This document shows, piece after piece, positions 17,040-26,013 of a DNA stretch of 64,000 nucleotides (positions are counted from its first letter, which is position 1; each line of letters begins with the position of its first letter). The translations under genes and the position numbers were made by a program. The stretch is from Stieleria sp. JC731. Lineage in GTDB: Bacteria; Planctomycetota; Planctomycetia; Pirellulales; Pirellulaceae. The DNA is taken from assembly GCF_020966635.1 (NCBI RefSeq), contig NZ_JAJKFQ010000011.1:1054001-1118000 (forward strand). Reading direction: 5' to 3'. Under the pieces are notes generated by a model. The model searched no databases. It was not told where the DNA came from and was given only the letters and a program-made list of their open reading frames with translations.

Positions 17040-18092
17040 TTACCAAGCTTTAGACCAGCTTGCGATCACAGCGTAATCGGTTTCCAACTGAATTCCGTCA
17101 AGATCTTGAGCGATCGTTGGAACGAATTCAAAGTTGAAGTAATGGCCGTTTTTCATGAATTGGGTTCCCAGTCCCAGGTTGTACCAATAGCCGCCGCGGA
17201 AGCTCTCGACATTGGTTTCGATCAGCATGTTTGGCGTTGCGGGATCTTCGCCATCGTATGCGGTACGCCACAAGTGTTCTCCTCGTAGCGAGACAGACCA
17301 ATGGTCTGTTAGCAAGACGCTGGTCCAGCTATTGAATCGATATTCGTCGCCAACGCTATAGCCGCGATAGTTGCGTCCGATGGGCAGGTCTGTTTGGAAC
17401 TGATAGCCCACAGACCACCATGATCCAAATCGTTTATAGGTTAGGCCTGGCTTGGCGTTGAATGTTCCGCTGCCCAGACGCATGGGGTATGGCAATGGCT
17501 GTGAAACCAATCCGCCGGTCGGTTCAGTTGACTCGCGATAGATGTCGCCAGTCGGAACGCTGCATCCCAGGTTCGCGATCCAGTCTTGGCAATCGTCGCT
17601 GTAAAGTCGCAACAACGCGCCGAAAGATGTGTCTCCAAAGCCACTGTTGTGTGTCGTGAAGGAACTGCCGCGGCCTGCGGGATTCATATCGCCACGGATG
17701 TGATCCATCGTCAAACTCGGCAGCATCAACATCGTGTAGAGCGTGACATTCTCGCTCGCTCCATACATGACGTGCAGCATGTGCATTTCCATGGTCATGT
17801 CGGTTGGTGCAGCACCGGCATTGGTCATGATCCCGTTGACGTTGATGCCAGCTGGCATGCCTGCGGGACCGATTGCGTCGGCATCGGAAACTTTGTCTTT
17901 GACGATTTGGTTGTCTTCCATCGACATGGACATGAACTTGTATTCGACCATCCATTCACCTTGATCGTGAAGGTGGTCGCCCATGATTCCCGCAGGGGCA
18001 TGCTTGTCGGCCAACGATTTGCGGCCTTCACCCGCGGACGCGAATGAGGCCGAAGCCAGGGCTAGAGCTAAGGTGATTCGTCGAATCATCAT
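17040..18092 (-). CDS. Met-rich outer-membrane beta-barrel protein, transporter-like
   Basis: The 350-residue protein has a signal peptide (cleavage near ASAG, about residue 21). The mature N-terminus is rich in Met, His and Asp (HAPAGIMGDHLHDQGEW, then FMSMSMEDN and MEMHMLHVMYG). Alternating aromatic and polar strands through to the C-terminus, ending in an aromatic residue (SWSKAW), suggest an outer-membrane barrel. Similar proteins in proteobacteria, with the same MGDHL...GEWM opening, are often near copper-handling genes. Metal or small-molecule transport is therefore possible but unproven. The gene stands alone, convergent with the sulfatase gene. Confidence 0.7.
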   Translation of the reverse strand: MMIRRITLALALASASFASAGEGRKSLADKHAPAGIMGDHLHDQGEWMVEYKFMSMSMEDNQIVKDKVSDADAIGPAGMPAGINVNGIMTNAGAAPTDMTMEMHMLHVMYGASENVTLYTMLMLPSLTMDHIRGDMNPAGRGSSFTTHNSGFGDTSFGALLRLYSDDCQDWIANLGCSVPTGDIYRESTEPTGGLVSQPLPYPMRLGSGTFNAKPGLTYKRFGSWWSVGYQFQTDLPIGRNYRGYSVGDEYRFNSWTSVLLTDHWSVSLRGEHLWRTAYDGEDPATPNMLIETNVESFRGGYWYNLGLGTQFMKNGHYFNFEFVPTIAQDLDGIQLETDYAVIASWSKAW

Positions 18093-18739
18093 GGGGGATC
18101 CGCCTTGTTCGGTTTAGTGCCCGAGTCTGCCTGTTGAGAATTGGATTGCCTTAAGCTCTCATCGGCAGAGTTTCGCCATGTAGTGTGGAAGCCGAAGTGC
18201 GACATCGGGACTTCGTGCGGAAAGCCTTGGGACAACCCGAAGATTCGGCAAGGTTTTACAGCGGCGGTGTTCGAGTAGGACGGGAAGGGAGTCGTACTCG
18301 TACTTCAGGGCTCTGCCCGGTACTCGTTATCGTTGCTCGAATCCGGTTCTCGATCGCGGTTGGGGCCAGCTAGTGGTTGCGTCGGTGCAGATTGATTCGC
18401 TGTTTTGGTGGGGTGGGGAGTTTCGAGTACGAGTACCGCTTCGCTGAGTACGAGTAAGATGGGAAAGGGCTGGAGCGGAGTTGCGGAACAGCTTCGGGAA
18501 AGGTCTTCGTAGGATCGCTCAAGCTTAGTTTGTCGATTGCTCGCAAAGCTGGCTGCTGAGTTCTTCGTCGGTGTGACGCTGCAGCGCACCGATTGATCAT
18601 TGCCTAGAATGACTCGGTCGAGTGAGCGGATTCGGAACCATTGCCTGGTTAGGCGGTTTAACTGGGTGTGTCCGTCGGCACGCTTTCTCTCAAATTGTTT
18701 TACCGCTAGTCACAAATTGCCACTCATGGGGTCCGCCAA
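18093..18739. other. Intergenic region with scattered GTACTCGTACT/AGTACGAGTAC repeats
   Basis: No gene is convincing in these 650 bp. AGTCGTACTCGTACTTCAG lies near 18291. The reverse-complement-type CGAGTACGAGTACC and GAGTACGAGTAAG lie near 18425 and 18448, flanking the small palindromic core CGCTTCGCTG. These may be another planctomycete intergenic repeat. Promoters for the divergent outer-membrane and PQQ genes presumably lie near the two ends. Confidence 0.5.
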
Positions 18740-20107
18740 ATGAGATTGCTGCCCGCAATTGCTCTGCTTTTGATTCTTCCGTCGATCACATTTGCCGCCG
18801 ACCTGACACAAGGCTGGCCCCAGTGGCGTGGTCCCGAGTTTTCAGGCGTGGCGGAGAATTCAAATCCTCCGACCACTTGGAGTGAATCAGAAAACATCCG
18901 TTGGAAGATTGAAGTTCCCGGCGCCGGCAGTTCGACCCCGATCATTTTGGGGGATCGGGTTTATGTCGCGACCGCGATTGAGACCGATCGGTCAAAGGAG
19001 GGAGCACCTGCGGAGGAGGCTCAGGCTGACACGTCAAATGATCAGGGTGAACAAGAACGCGGCAGGCGTCGTGGTGGACGACGTGGTTTCGGCGGTGGGC
19101 CGTCACCGACGAAATACTATCAGTTCGCTGTTGTTGCCTATGATCGCGCGAATGGAACTGAAGTTTGGCGATCGGTTTTAACTGAGCAGGTGCCTCACGA
19201 AGCGGGCCACAACACGAATACGTTTGCCTCTTCGTCTCCCTTGACCGACGGCGATCGCCTTTATGTTTCCTTCGGTTCACGCGGGGTCTTCGCTATCGAC
19301 TTCGAAGGGAAAAAGCTTTGGGAGAAGAATCTTGGCACGATGCAAACCCGTGCACAGTTTGGCGAAGGAAGTTCACCTGCGCTTGCCAACGGCACATTGG
19401 TCGTTCCCTTTGATCACGAAGGTGAATCGTTCATCGTGGCGCTCAATGCCAAGACTGGGGACGAACAGTGGCGTCAAAAGCGTGATGAGCCAACGACCTG
19501 GGCGACCCCATTGATCACCGAGTACAACGGTGCCTATCAAGTGATCACGAACGGTACCAACAAGGTCCGAAGCTATGATCTGGCTTCGGGCGAAATTGTT
19601 TGGGAGTGCGGTGGCCAGGCCCAAAACCCGATTCCGTCACCGGTCCGCTACAAGGACGACGTGATCGTGATGACGGGCTATCGAGGCTACGCGATCTACT
19701 CGATACCGCTATCGTCCAAAGGCGACGTTACGGATTCGGATAACATCACTTGGATTGGGGAAGACGCGGCACCCTATGTGCCTTCGCCGTTGCTTTATAA
19801 GGGCCAGTTGTACTTTGTGAAAAGCAACAACGGGATTATCGTCTCCCGGGACGCGGCAACTGGCGACGTAATCATCGATGAGACACGTCTGGACGGTATC
19901 CGCAGCATTTATGCCAGTCCGGTTGCGGCAAATGATCACATCTATATTACGGGACGCGATGGCGAGACGGTCGTGATTCGGCACGGCAAATCGCTGGAAG
20001 TCGTCGCTTCGAATAAGCTTGCCGCCGAAATCGATGCGTCCGCCGCGATTGTGGGAGATGAGATTTACCTGCGTGGGAAGCACCACCTTTACTGCATCGC
20101 CAAGTAG
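18740..20107 (+). CDS. Exported PQQ-like beta-propeller protein
   Basis: This 455-residue protein has a signal peptide (cleavage near TFAA, residue 20) and starts its mature part with WPQWRGPEFSG, the usual opening of planctomycete PQQ-like WD propeller proteins. Repeated propeller blades follow (for example VVAYDRANGTEVW, IVALNAKTGDEQW and SYDLASGEIVWECGG). A charged low-complexity loop (about 90-115, RGRRRGGRRGFGG) is inserted after the first blade. The family includes BamB-like scaffolds and quinoproteins. I see no reason to assign PQQ binding or a specific enzyme activity. fumC lies downstream after a terminator-like hairpin. Confidence 0.88.
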   Translation: MRLLPAIALLLILPSITFAADLTQGWPQWRGPEFSGVAENSNPPTTWSESENIRWKIEVPGAGSSTPIILGDRVYVATAIETDRSKEGAPAEEAQADTSNDQGEQERGRRRGGRRGFGGGPSPTKYYQFAVVAYDRANGTEVWRSVLTEQVPHEAGHNTNTFASSSPLTDGDRLYVSFGSRGVFAIDFEGKKLWEKNLGTMQTRAQFGEGSSPALANGTLVVPFDHEGESFIVALNAKTGDEQWRQKRDEPTTWATPLITEYNGAYQVITNGTNKVRSYDLASGEIVWECGGQAQNPIPSPVRYKDDVIVMTGYRGYAIYSIPLSSKGDVTDSDNITWIGEDAAPYVPSPLLYKGQLYFVKSNNGIIVSRDAATGDVIIDETRLDGIRSIYASPVAANDHIYITGRDGETVVIRHGKSLEVVASNKLAAEIDASAAIVGDEIYLRGKHHLYCIAK

Positions 20108-20132
20108 TCGATTAAAATCGCGTTAAAACACC

Positions 20133-20180
20133 AAGTACCGCGGCGGCAATTCATTTTGTCGTCGCGGTACTTTGTTTTGT
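20133..20180 (+). terminator. Terminator-like hairpin after the PQQ-propeller gene
   Basis: AAGTACCGCGGCG pairs with CGTCGCGGTACTT (12 of 13 positions) across a loop of about 14 nt, and TTGTTTTG follows. It lies 25 bp after the stop codon and before fumC, so the two genes are probably separate transcripts. Confidence 0.6.
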
Positions 20181-20254
20181 GCGGCTATCCCAATTCCGGC
20201 GCCATCGATAAACTTGGAAGCCGATTGAGACACCTTTCTGCTTGGATAATGATC

Positions 20255-21679
20255 ATGACGGACTATCGAACTGAACACGACTCGATGGGGAACGTGCAGG
20301 TTCCCTCCACGGCTTACTACGGTGCCCAAACGCAGCGAGCGGTTGAAAACTTCCCGATCAGCGGCTGGCGCCTACCCGATGCGATGATCCGAGCGATGGG
20401 GATGGTCAAGCACGCCTGTGGTGTTGCCAATCGTGATCTAGGTAAGTTGACCGGCAGCGGGAAAAATCCTCTGACCGACGCTCAGGTTGACGCGATGTTG
20501 GCTGCTGCCGAAGAAGTCGTTGAAGGCAAGCTTTCCGATCACTTCCCGATCGACGTCTTCCAGACGGGCAGTGGCACTAGCAGCAACATGAACGTCAACG
20601 AGGTGATCAGCAACCGTGCGATCGAGATCGACGGTGGCGACTGGACGAAAACCGAAAAGTCCATTCACCCCAACGACCACGTGAACATGGGACAGAGTAC
20701 CAATGATACTTTCCCAACCGCGATTCACGTCGCGACCGCCGTTCAGATCGAAACCGCACTGATCCCGTCGCTAAAAAAACTGCACGCGGTCTTGGAAGCC
20801 AAGGCAGCTGCATGGGACAAGGTTATGAAGATCGGTCGAACTCACTTAATGGACGCGACGCCGCTGCGTCTCGGTCAAGAGTTCGGCGGGTTCGCACGAC
20901 AGGTCGAGTTGTCGATTAAGCGTGCCGAAATCGCACGCGATGCGGTGCTGGAATTGCCTGTCGGCGGCACGGCGGTGGGTAGCGGAATCAACACCCATCC
21001 AGAGTTTGGCGCCCGCGTCGCAAAGGCTCTTCAAGAACGCACCGGGATCTCATTCATCGAAGCGGTGAACCATTTCGAAGCCAACGCACAACGGGACGCA
21101 TTGGTGCAGTCTCATGGCGAACTGAAGTGCATCGCTCAGACGATGTTCAACCTGTCCAACAATATTCGTTGGCTTGGCAGTGGACCACGTTGCGGGTTTT
21201 ATGAAGTCAAGTTGCCATCGCGTCAGCCCGGCAGTTCCATCATGCCGGGGAAAGTCAATCCGGTGATGTGCGAATCGATGATGCAGTTGACCGCACGCGT
21301 GATCGGCAATGATTCCGTGATCACGGTCAGTGGTGCCGCCGGAGGAAACTTTCAGCTAAACATCATGATGCCCGTGATGGCGCACACGGTGTTGGAGTCG
21401 ATTTTGTTGTTGGCGCAAGGTGTCGACGCATTCATCGAATTCTGTGTCGAAGAGATGGAAGCGAATGAGGAATCGTGCAATGCCGCTGTGGAACAGAGCT
21501 TGTCGATGTGCACCAGCTTGAATCCGTTGATCGGGTACGAGATGGCAGCGAAGTTGGCCAAAGAGGCGTTTGCGAGCGGTCAAACCATTCGCGAGCTGTG
21601 CTTGGAAAAGAACATCTTGCCAGAAGCGGAACTGACCGAAGCGTTGGACCCTTGGAAGATGACCGAGCCACAAGAATAG
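20255..21679 (+). CDS. fumC: Fumarate hydratase class II
   Basis: FumC interconverts fumarate and malate in the TCA cycle. The N-terminus MTDYRTEHDSMGNVQVP, the TGSGTSSNMNVNEV active-site strand, and the lyase signature GSSIMPGKVNP are all present. Length from this start is 474 residues, against 467 in E. coli. The frame is open up to 20156, but that extension (containing the terminator-like hairpin) is not family-like. The ATG at 20255 has GGA eight bases upstream. Class II enzymes are iron-free and oxygen-stable. An in-frame ATG two codons earlier is also possible. Confidence 0.96.
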   Translation: MTDYRTEHDSMGNVQVPSTAYYGAQTQRAVENFPISGWRLPDAMIRAMGMVKHACGVANRDLGKLTGSGKNPLTDAQVDAMLAAAEEVVEGKLSDHFPIDVFQTGSGTSSNMNVNEVISNRAIEIDGGDWTKTEKSIHPNDHVNMGQSTNDTFPTAIHVATAVQIETALIPSLKKLHAVLEAKAAAWDKVMKIGRTHLMDATPLRLGQEFGGFARQVELSIKRAEIARDAVLELPVGGTAVGSGINTHPEFGARVAKALQERTGISFIEAVNHFEANAQRDALVQSHGELKCIAQTMFNLSNNIRWLGSGPRCGFYEVKLPSRQPGSSIMPGKVNPVMCESMMQLTARVIGNDSVITVSGAAGGNFQLNIMMPVMAHTVLESILLLAQGVDAFIEFCVEEMEANEESCNAAVEQSLSMCTSLNPLIGYEMAAKLAKEAFASGQTIRELCLEKNILPEAELTEALDPWKMTEPQE

Positions 21680-21690
21680 TCGCAGAGTTT

Positions 21691-22270
21691 TTGCTCTTGA
21701 GCCGCATCGCGTTTGCGACGGTTGCTTGAGTTCATTCTGTAGCGCAGGCGGAGCCTGGAAGACATGGCATGCGAGGCAGGAGCCTCGCACGAGGCTGTCA
21801 TCGATGGTCAGCCACAATCAATCGTCGCAAGGATCTGGCATAGCGATGTGCTGGACGCAGCCTAGGGCTGGCGAGAAGGACTTAACCGTGGCTAGCGCCA
21901 AAACGGCTCAGTTTTGTTGGTCACGTAACCGTGGCTAGCGCCATTGCGGCTCAGTTTTTTGGGTAACCGATCGCGGGTGGTTTTCCTGCTCCTGAGCCGC
22001 ATCGCGCTAGCGACGGTTGCTTGAGTTCATTCTGTAGCGCAGGCGGAGCCTGCAAGACATGGTATGCGAGGCGGGAGCCTCGCACGAGGCTGTCATTGAT
22101 GGTCAGCCACGATCACTCGTCGCAAGGGTCTGGCATTGCGATGTGCTAGGTGCAGCCTCGGGCTGGAGAGAAGCACTTAACCGTGGCTAGCGCCATTACG
22201 GCTCAGTTTTATGGGCAAGCGATCGCGGCTGGTTTTCTTACTCCTGAGCCGCATCGCGTTAGCGACGGTT
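21691..22270. repeat. Composite repeat field: two long units with GGCTAGCGCC and AGGCGGGAGCCT elements
   Basis: A block beginning GGTTGCTTGAGTTCATTCTG at 21720 repeats after 295 bp at 22015, and the shared tail recurs after a further 252 bp. The 43-bp difference equals one AACCGTGGCTAGCGCC...GGCTCAG half-element present in unit 1 and missing in unit 2. Each unit carries an AGGCGGGAGCCT element (21743-21790, 22039-22085), AACCGTGGCTAGCGCC half-elements, and a closing CTGAGCCGCATCGCGYTAGCGACGGTT. The field lies between the convergent ends of fumC and the LPIVA-repeat gene. Confidence 0.88.
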
Positions 22271-22335
22271 GCTTGAGGGTGCATCCAGTTCGCAAATGAC
22301 TTGCCTATTGCAAGTCGACTGCCGCTCGCGATCCC

Positions 22336-24978
22336 CTACCGAAGTTCATGTCCGGATTGTAACAACGCAATACGCTGTGCTTCACGAGATCGGTCATACA
22401 GCATTCGTTGCTGCTCCTCTGCAAACGCTTTGGAGACTTCCGTCTGTTCGATTGTCAACAACAGTGAATAGGCGCTAGATGCTTGGTAAAAGCATCGCGA
22501 TGCTAAGTCTGCCGATTCAGCCCGTTCGGCCAGAGATCTCCACGATTCTCCCAGCCACGTCAAATCGTGTTGCGTTAATTCGCGATGACGTGGTCGAAGC
22601 GATTCGATCGCATTGGCGAAGCGTTGGAGTGATGCTCGATCAAGCCGCTGAGGTTTGCGAAGCTCGATCGCAATTTGCTGAACCGGTCGAAGGAATTCCG
22701 ATAGCTGGTCTTGGGGATCGATCGATTCAGGTTCGACCGCTCGGTTGCTGCTCGCCGCGACGTCGATTGCTTGATCGCTTTCCGCCGACGCGAGGTTCAC
22801 ATTCGGTGTGTTCGCTGCCTCCATGGCGATTGCCGGTGGCGTTACCAATGGCTGAAGCTGGTCTGCTGAAGCGATTTCTGGTTGCTCGACCAATGTCGGA
22901 AGTGGAGCGGTCGAGCCTTGGCTGCGGAATGCATTTTGTAAGGTTTGCCAAGACAACGTGGTGGGATTTTGCTGGGCCACAAACCAATACAACAACGTTG
23001 CGATCGGGATGACGGCCAGCGTCGATGCGGCGTATCGCATCAGCAACGAAGTTGTCGACATGCGATCGATCGAGCGACTGCGTTGGCGTTCGATCTCGGC
23101 TGGTTCAACCTTGGGACTGATCAATGGATCCGTCGCGTTTTTGCGAGCCGCCATCTCAGGCGATGTGGAGTCCTCTGCTGCCGTCGCGCGGTGACCGGTG
23201 CGATCAGCAACCAAGGGTGGAAAGGGGACGAGATCGAATGCAAGAGCGTCATCGATCGCATCGACATTGTCTTTGATTTGAAATACGAAGCCGCATTCGC
23301 ATTCGGCGGATTCGCCGATCGCATCACGCGGCATCGGGTAGGTTGCTTTGCATCCTGGGCAAGCAAGCTCAAAATGATCGTCGGCCAGTTTCGCTGTCGC
23401 AGCAAGTTGTTCTTCGGCTACCGAATGTTCCGTGGCGGCTGGTTCCGTTTGCGGCGGCTGCGAATCGGTAGCCGTGACTTGAGGCAAGTCAACAAGTGAG
23501 ATTTGATAAACCGTTGGAACGGCAGTGATGGGAAGTTCGATCGATTGAGCAGTCGTTGATGTGACATCGGCGGTAGCGTCATTAACCTCACTGACGACGC
23601 TCTCTGCATTAAATTCGATCTGGAACAGCTCTGGAGACCGAACGACGGGGAGCACCAAGTTGTCGACTGCCAAGTCGTTGTCTTCGAAATCCTCGGTCGG
23701 TTCGTCAACAGTCTCGACCACTTCGATCGAATACAGTTCCGGTGCGGCGATAATCGGAAGCTGTTGCGTATAGGCTGGAATTGGGCGTGGGACTGGCGTT
23801 TCAATTTGAAACAGCTCTGGAGCCGCGACGATAGGAAGCGGTTTTATTGACCTTTGTTCGGTTGATCTCTGTTCGGTCGGTTCCTCAGGCGAAAGCTCTA
23901 TCTCATGGAGCGTTGGTGCGGCAACGATGGGGAGCCGAACAACTGTTTCGTCTATTTGTCGGGGCAGCTCGTTCCATTGGATTTGATAAAGCTCGGGTGC
24001 CGCGACAATCGGAAGATCCAAGCATTTCGTTCTCGCATCACCGCGAGTCGGATGTTCAATGGAGAACAGCTCTGGCGAAGCGACGATCGGAAGACGAGCG
24101 GTATCGGCACGAAGCTCTAACGCGAGCGAGGCTGCCGTATCGGGCGGCTGGATTTGAAATAGCGGTCCGAATGTGGTGATCGGTAAACGAACCGAAGCTG
24201 CAGTGCGGGATGCTTGCGTTGATGTTTGTGATCGGCTGGGAAGTTCGAGTTGAATCAGTTCCAGCTTTGGAGCGATCGGAAGCGAAGCGTCAATGCGAAG
24301 GCAAGTGCTGCTCGATGGAGCTACGTCTTCGAGTGCATTGCATGAGTTACTTGTTTCGGCAACTGGATCTTTAGCAATCCTTTGGCTGACGCTCGCCGTC
24401 GTGATGGTAAAGAGCGTTGGCGAAGCAACGATCGGCAGCACTGGTTTTGGCGGCTGTTGACAAGCGAGCTCGGTCGAGTCGGTCTCGATAGGCTCGGGCG
24501 TCATGTCCTCGTCAGCGGCAGCGACCTCGGCAGAAGCCATGTCGTCGATATTTGATTCCGTGACCGTTTCGCGAATGGTCGCCGATGATTTTTCCGCCTC
24601 AGCAGCCAAAACTGGTTCGGGCGATCGGGCATCGTTGTCCACATCGGTGATCGCTGACGAACCAACATGGGCTGGTGTTGCTACCGGAGCCGAAGGCTGC
24701 CAGTCAACCAGACGCATGGTCGGGATAGTGATCAGCCCACCGCAGCGGCACGGCAGCTGTGCACCTGCGCCAGCGGAATTGACGACGTATTCGGTTCCGC
24801 AATCGGAACACAATGCTTCGATCTCACCGCCTTTCCATTCCGCAGCGATCAGCTTCATCCCGCAATCGCAGTGGATCGGCGAAGCTTGTGGCGACCCATT
24901 CTGCGCAGCATCGACCGACGCTTGATCAAGCTCAAGCGTCTTCCTGCATTCAGGACACTGGCCGGAGTGACTGCTCAA
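22336..24978 (-). CDS. Zinc-ribbon membrane protein with ten LPIVAxPELFQIE-like motifs
   Basis: The 880-residue protein matches no family I know. Residues 8-85 hold three CxxC or CxC pairs (CPEC, CDCG, CSDC, CRCG), suggesting zinc ribbons. Residues 181-493 carry ten copies of a 12-residue motif, consensus LPIVAAPELFQI, at about 181, 233, 265, 296, 322, 349, 381, 407, 443 and 482, joined by 14-40-residue acidic or Pro/Ser/Thr linkers. Another ribbon (CPGC...CECG) is at 540-562. One transmembrane helix is at about 646-667. The last 130 residues are helical and TPR-like. The N-terminal two thirds would be cytoplasmic. A multivalent docking platform is my inference. No neighbouring gene explains it. 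Confidence 0.75.
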   Translation of the reverse strand: MSSHSGQCPECRKTLELDQASVDAAQNGSPQASPIHCDCGMKLIAAEWKGGEIEALCSDCGTEYVVNSAGAGAQLPCRCGGLITIPTMRLVDWQPSAPVATPAHVGSSAITDVDNDARSPEPVLAAEAEKSSATIRETVTESNIDDMASAEVAAADEDMTPEPIETDSTELACQQPPKPVLPIVASPTLFTITTASVSQRIAKDPVAETSNSCNALEDVAPSSSTCLRIDASLPIAPKLELIQLELPSRSQTSTQASRTAASVRLPITTFGPLFQIQPPDTAASLALELRADTARLPIVASPELFSIEHPTRGDARTKCLDLPIVAAPELYQIQWNELPRQIDETVVRLPIVAAPTLHEIELSPEEPTEQRSTEQRSIKPLPIVAAPELFQIETPVPRPIPAYTQQLPIIAAPELYSIEVVETVDEPTEDFEDNDLAVDNLVLPVVRSPELFQIEFNAESVVSEVNDATADVTSTTAQSIELPITAVPTVYQISLVDLPQVTATDSQPPQTEPAATEHSVAEEQLAATAKLADDHFELACPGCKATYPMPRDAIGESAECECGFVFQIKDNVDAIDDALAFDLVPFPPLVADRTGHRATAAEDSTSPEMAARKNATDPLISPKVEPAEIERQRSRSIDRMSTTSLLMRYAASTLAVIPIATLLYWFVAQQNPTTLSWQTLQNAFRSQGSTAPLPTLVEQPEIASADQLQPLVTPPAIAMEAANTPNVNLASAESDQAIDVAASSNRAVEPESIDPQDQLSEFLRPVQQIAIELRKPQRLDRASLQRFANAIESLRPRHRELTQHDLTWLGESWRSLAERAESADLASRCFYQASSAYSLLLTIEQTEVSKAFAEEQQRMLYDRSREAQRIALLQSGHELR

Positions 24979-25598
24979 ACCACGTTAGGGGTGTATTTGG
25001 CGCGCGGAAGTCAAGCGAACAGTCGGTCTTACGGAACTTGCCGCCGGCAAATTCCATCGCAACTGCTCGCATGGGTTTAAGGACCGCCGAGTCTAGCAAT
25101 CTAGCGATGTTCACCCCAAGACAGTTTTCGCGTTCAGACGACATTCCGACCCTAGATTTCTCCGATAAAAAGCTGGTTTCACATCGGCGGTTTCACACAA
25201 GAGATCGTCCGAAATTGGGGCATTTCGATTTGCGTTCAAAATGCGAACAGAAGAACACTCTGCAAGTCGGTTTGCGTGATCAGTCAGCACGGGAGTTTCT
25301 GATAGCAAAGCGGCGATTCACTGACCACTTCGGTCAATAAATGTGCGACGGTGTCTCAGGTTGGTCCATTTTGAAATGCATGCAAAGCGAAGCATTTTCG
25401 CTGTGCGGTTTACTTTTCCAATGTCCGGCGAAATGTTTTAGGAAAAGCCTATCAGTTTGATAAGTTTGGAGGCTCGGGGCATGATTTTCGCATTCCATCC
25501 TTGTTCGATTCAAAGTGCTTTTTCAACGTTGATGCGTGCCACACCAAACGTTGGGTCGATTTGCTTCGTGGAGGTGTGTGCAAACAGGAGGTTTGGTA
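24979..25598. other. Intergenic region upstream of the LPIVA-repeat and BON genes
   Basis: Divergent promoters are expected here, but none stands out. A small AGCGAA-gcatt-TTCGCT hairpin lies near 25395, and TATCAgttTGATA lies at 25450-25462. Open frames in the stretch have no ribosome site or family pattern. Confidence 0.4.
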
Positions 25599-25964
25599 AT
25601 GATCAGTTCAGGAGTTGACGTCGTTCGTCGCAAGCAGGTCGTGAGGCATGGCGGCGGTACATCCGGGGGTGTTACTTCGTCCGAAGAGCTACGGCGGCAG
25701 GGGACGCGAAGCAGTCACATCGTGGTGCCATCTTCGACAGATGATGTAGAGTCCGACGGTTCTGGCGAGAAGATTCGCTTATTCGAAGCGGCGGTTCATG
25801 AGGTCGGGCCAGCAGAGCTTCGTCGAGTTCGGGTTTCGATACACGACGGTTGTGTTCAGCTAGATGGGGTTGTTGCAAGCTATTATCAAAAGCAACTGGC
25901 GCAAGAAGCCGTCCGCCCACTAGCGATCGGCATGCAGATTTCGAATCGTTTGCAAGTCAAATAG
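25599..25964 (+). CDS. Small BON-domain protein
   Basis: The ATG at 25599 follows a strong ribosome site (CAGGAGG, spacing 7), so this start (121 aa) is preferred over the frame-extending one at 25536. Residues 1-65 are basic, then Gly/Ser-rich and probably disordered. Residues 70-120 (LRRVRVSIHDGCVQLDGVV...AVRPLAIGMQISNRLQV) match a single BON domain, a small alpha/beta fold that binds phospholipid or other proteins in OsmY-like proteins. No signal peptide is seen, so it may be cytoplasmic. It is convergent with the HtrA gene. Confidence 0.75.
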   Translation: MISSGVDVVRRKQVVRHGGGTSGGVTSSEELRRQGTRSSHIVVPSSTDDVESDGSGEKIRLFEAAVHEVGPAELRRVRVSIHDGCVQLDGVVASYYQKQLAQEAVRPLAIGMQISNRLQVK

Positions 25965-26013
25965 CGGCTGGCAGCGTTTGGGCTACGCTAGGGCAGACTT
26001 CGGTTTTTACGTA

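Noticed and set aside
18281..18370. tRNA-like GGTTC-containing segment
   Set aside because: No acceptor stem or anticodon arm could be matched around it.
20156..20254. 33-residue N-terminal extension of fumC
   Set aside because: It would run through the terminator-like hairpin and has no similarity to FumC, while ATG 20255 has a ribosome site.
21720..22270. Integron attC-like repeat field
   Set aside because: Hairpins are present, but no integrase, no gene cassettes and no attC core sites were seen.
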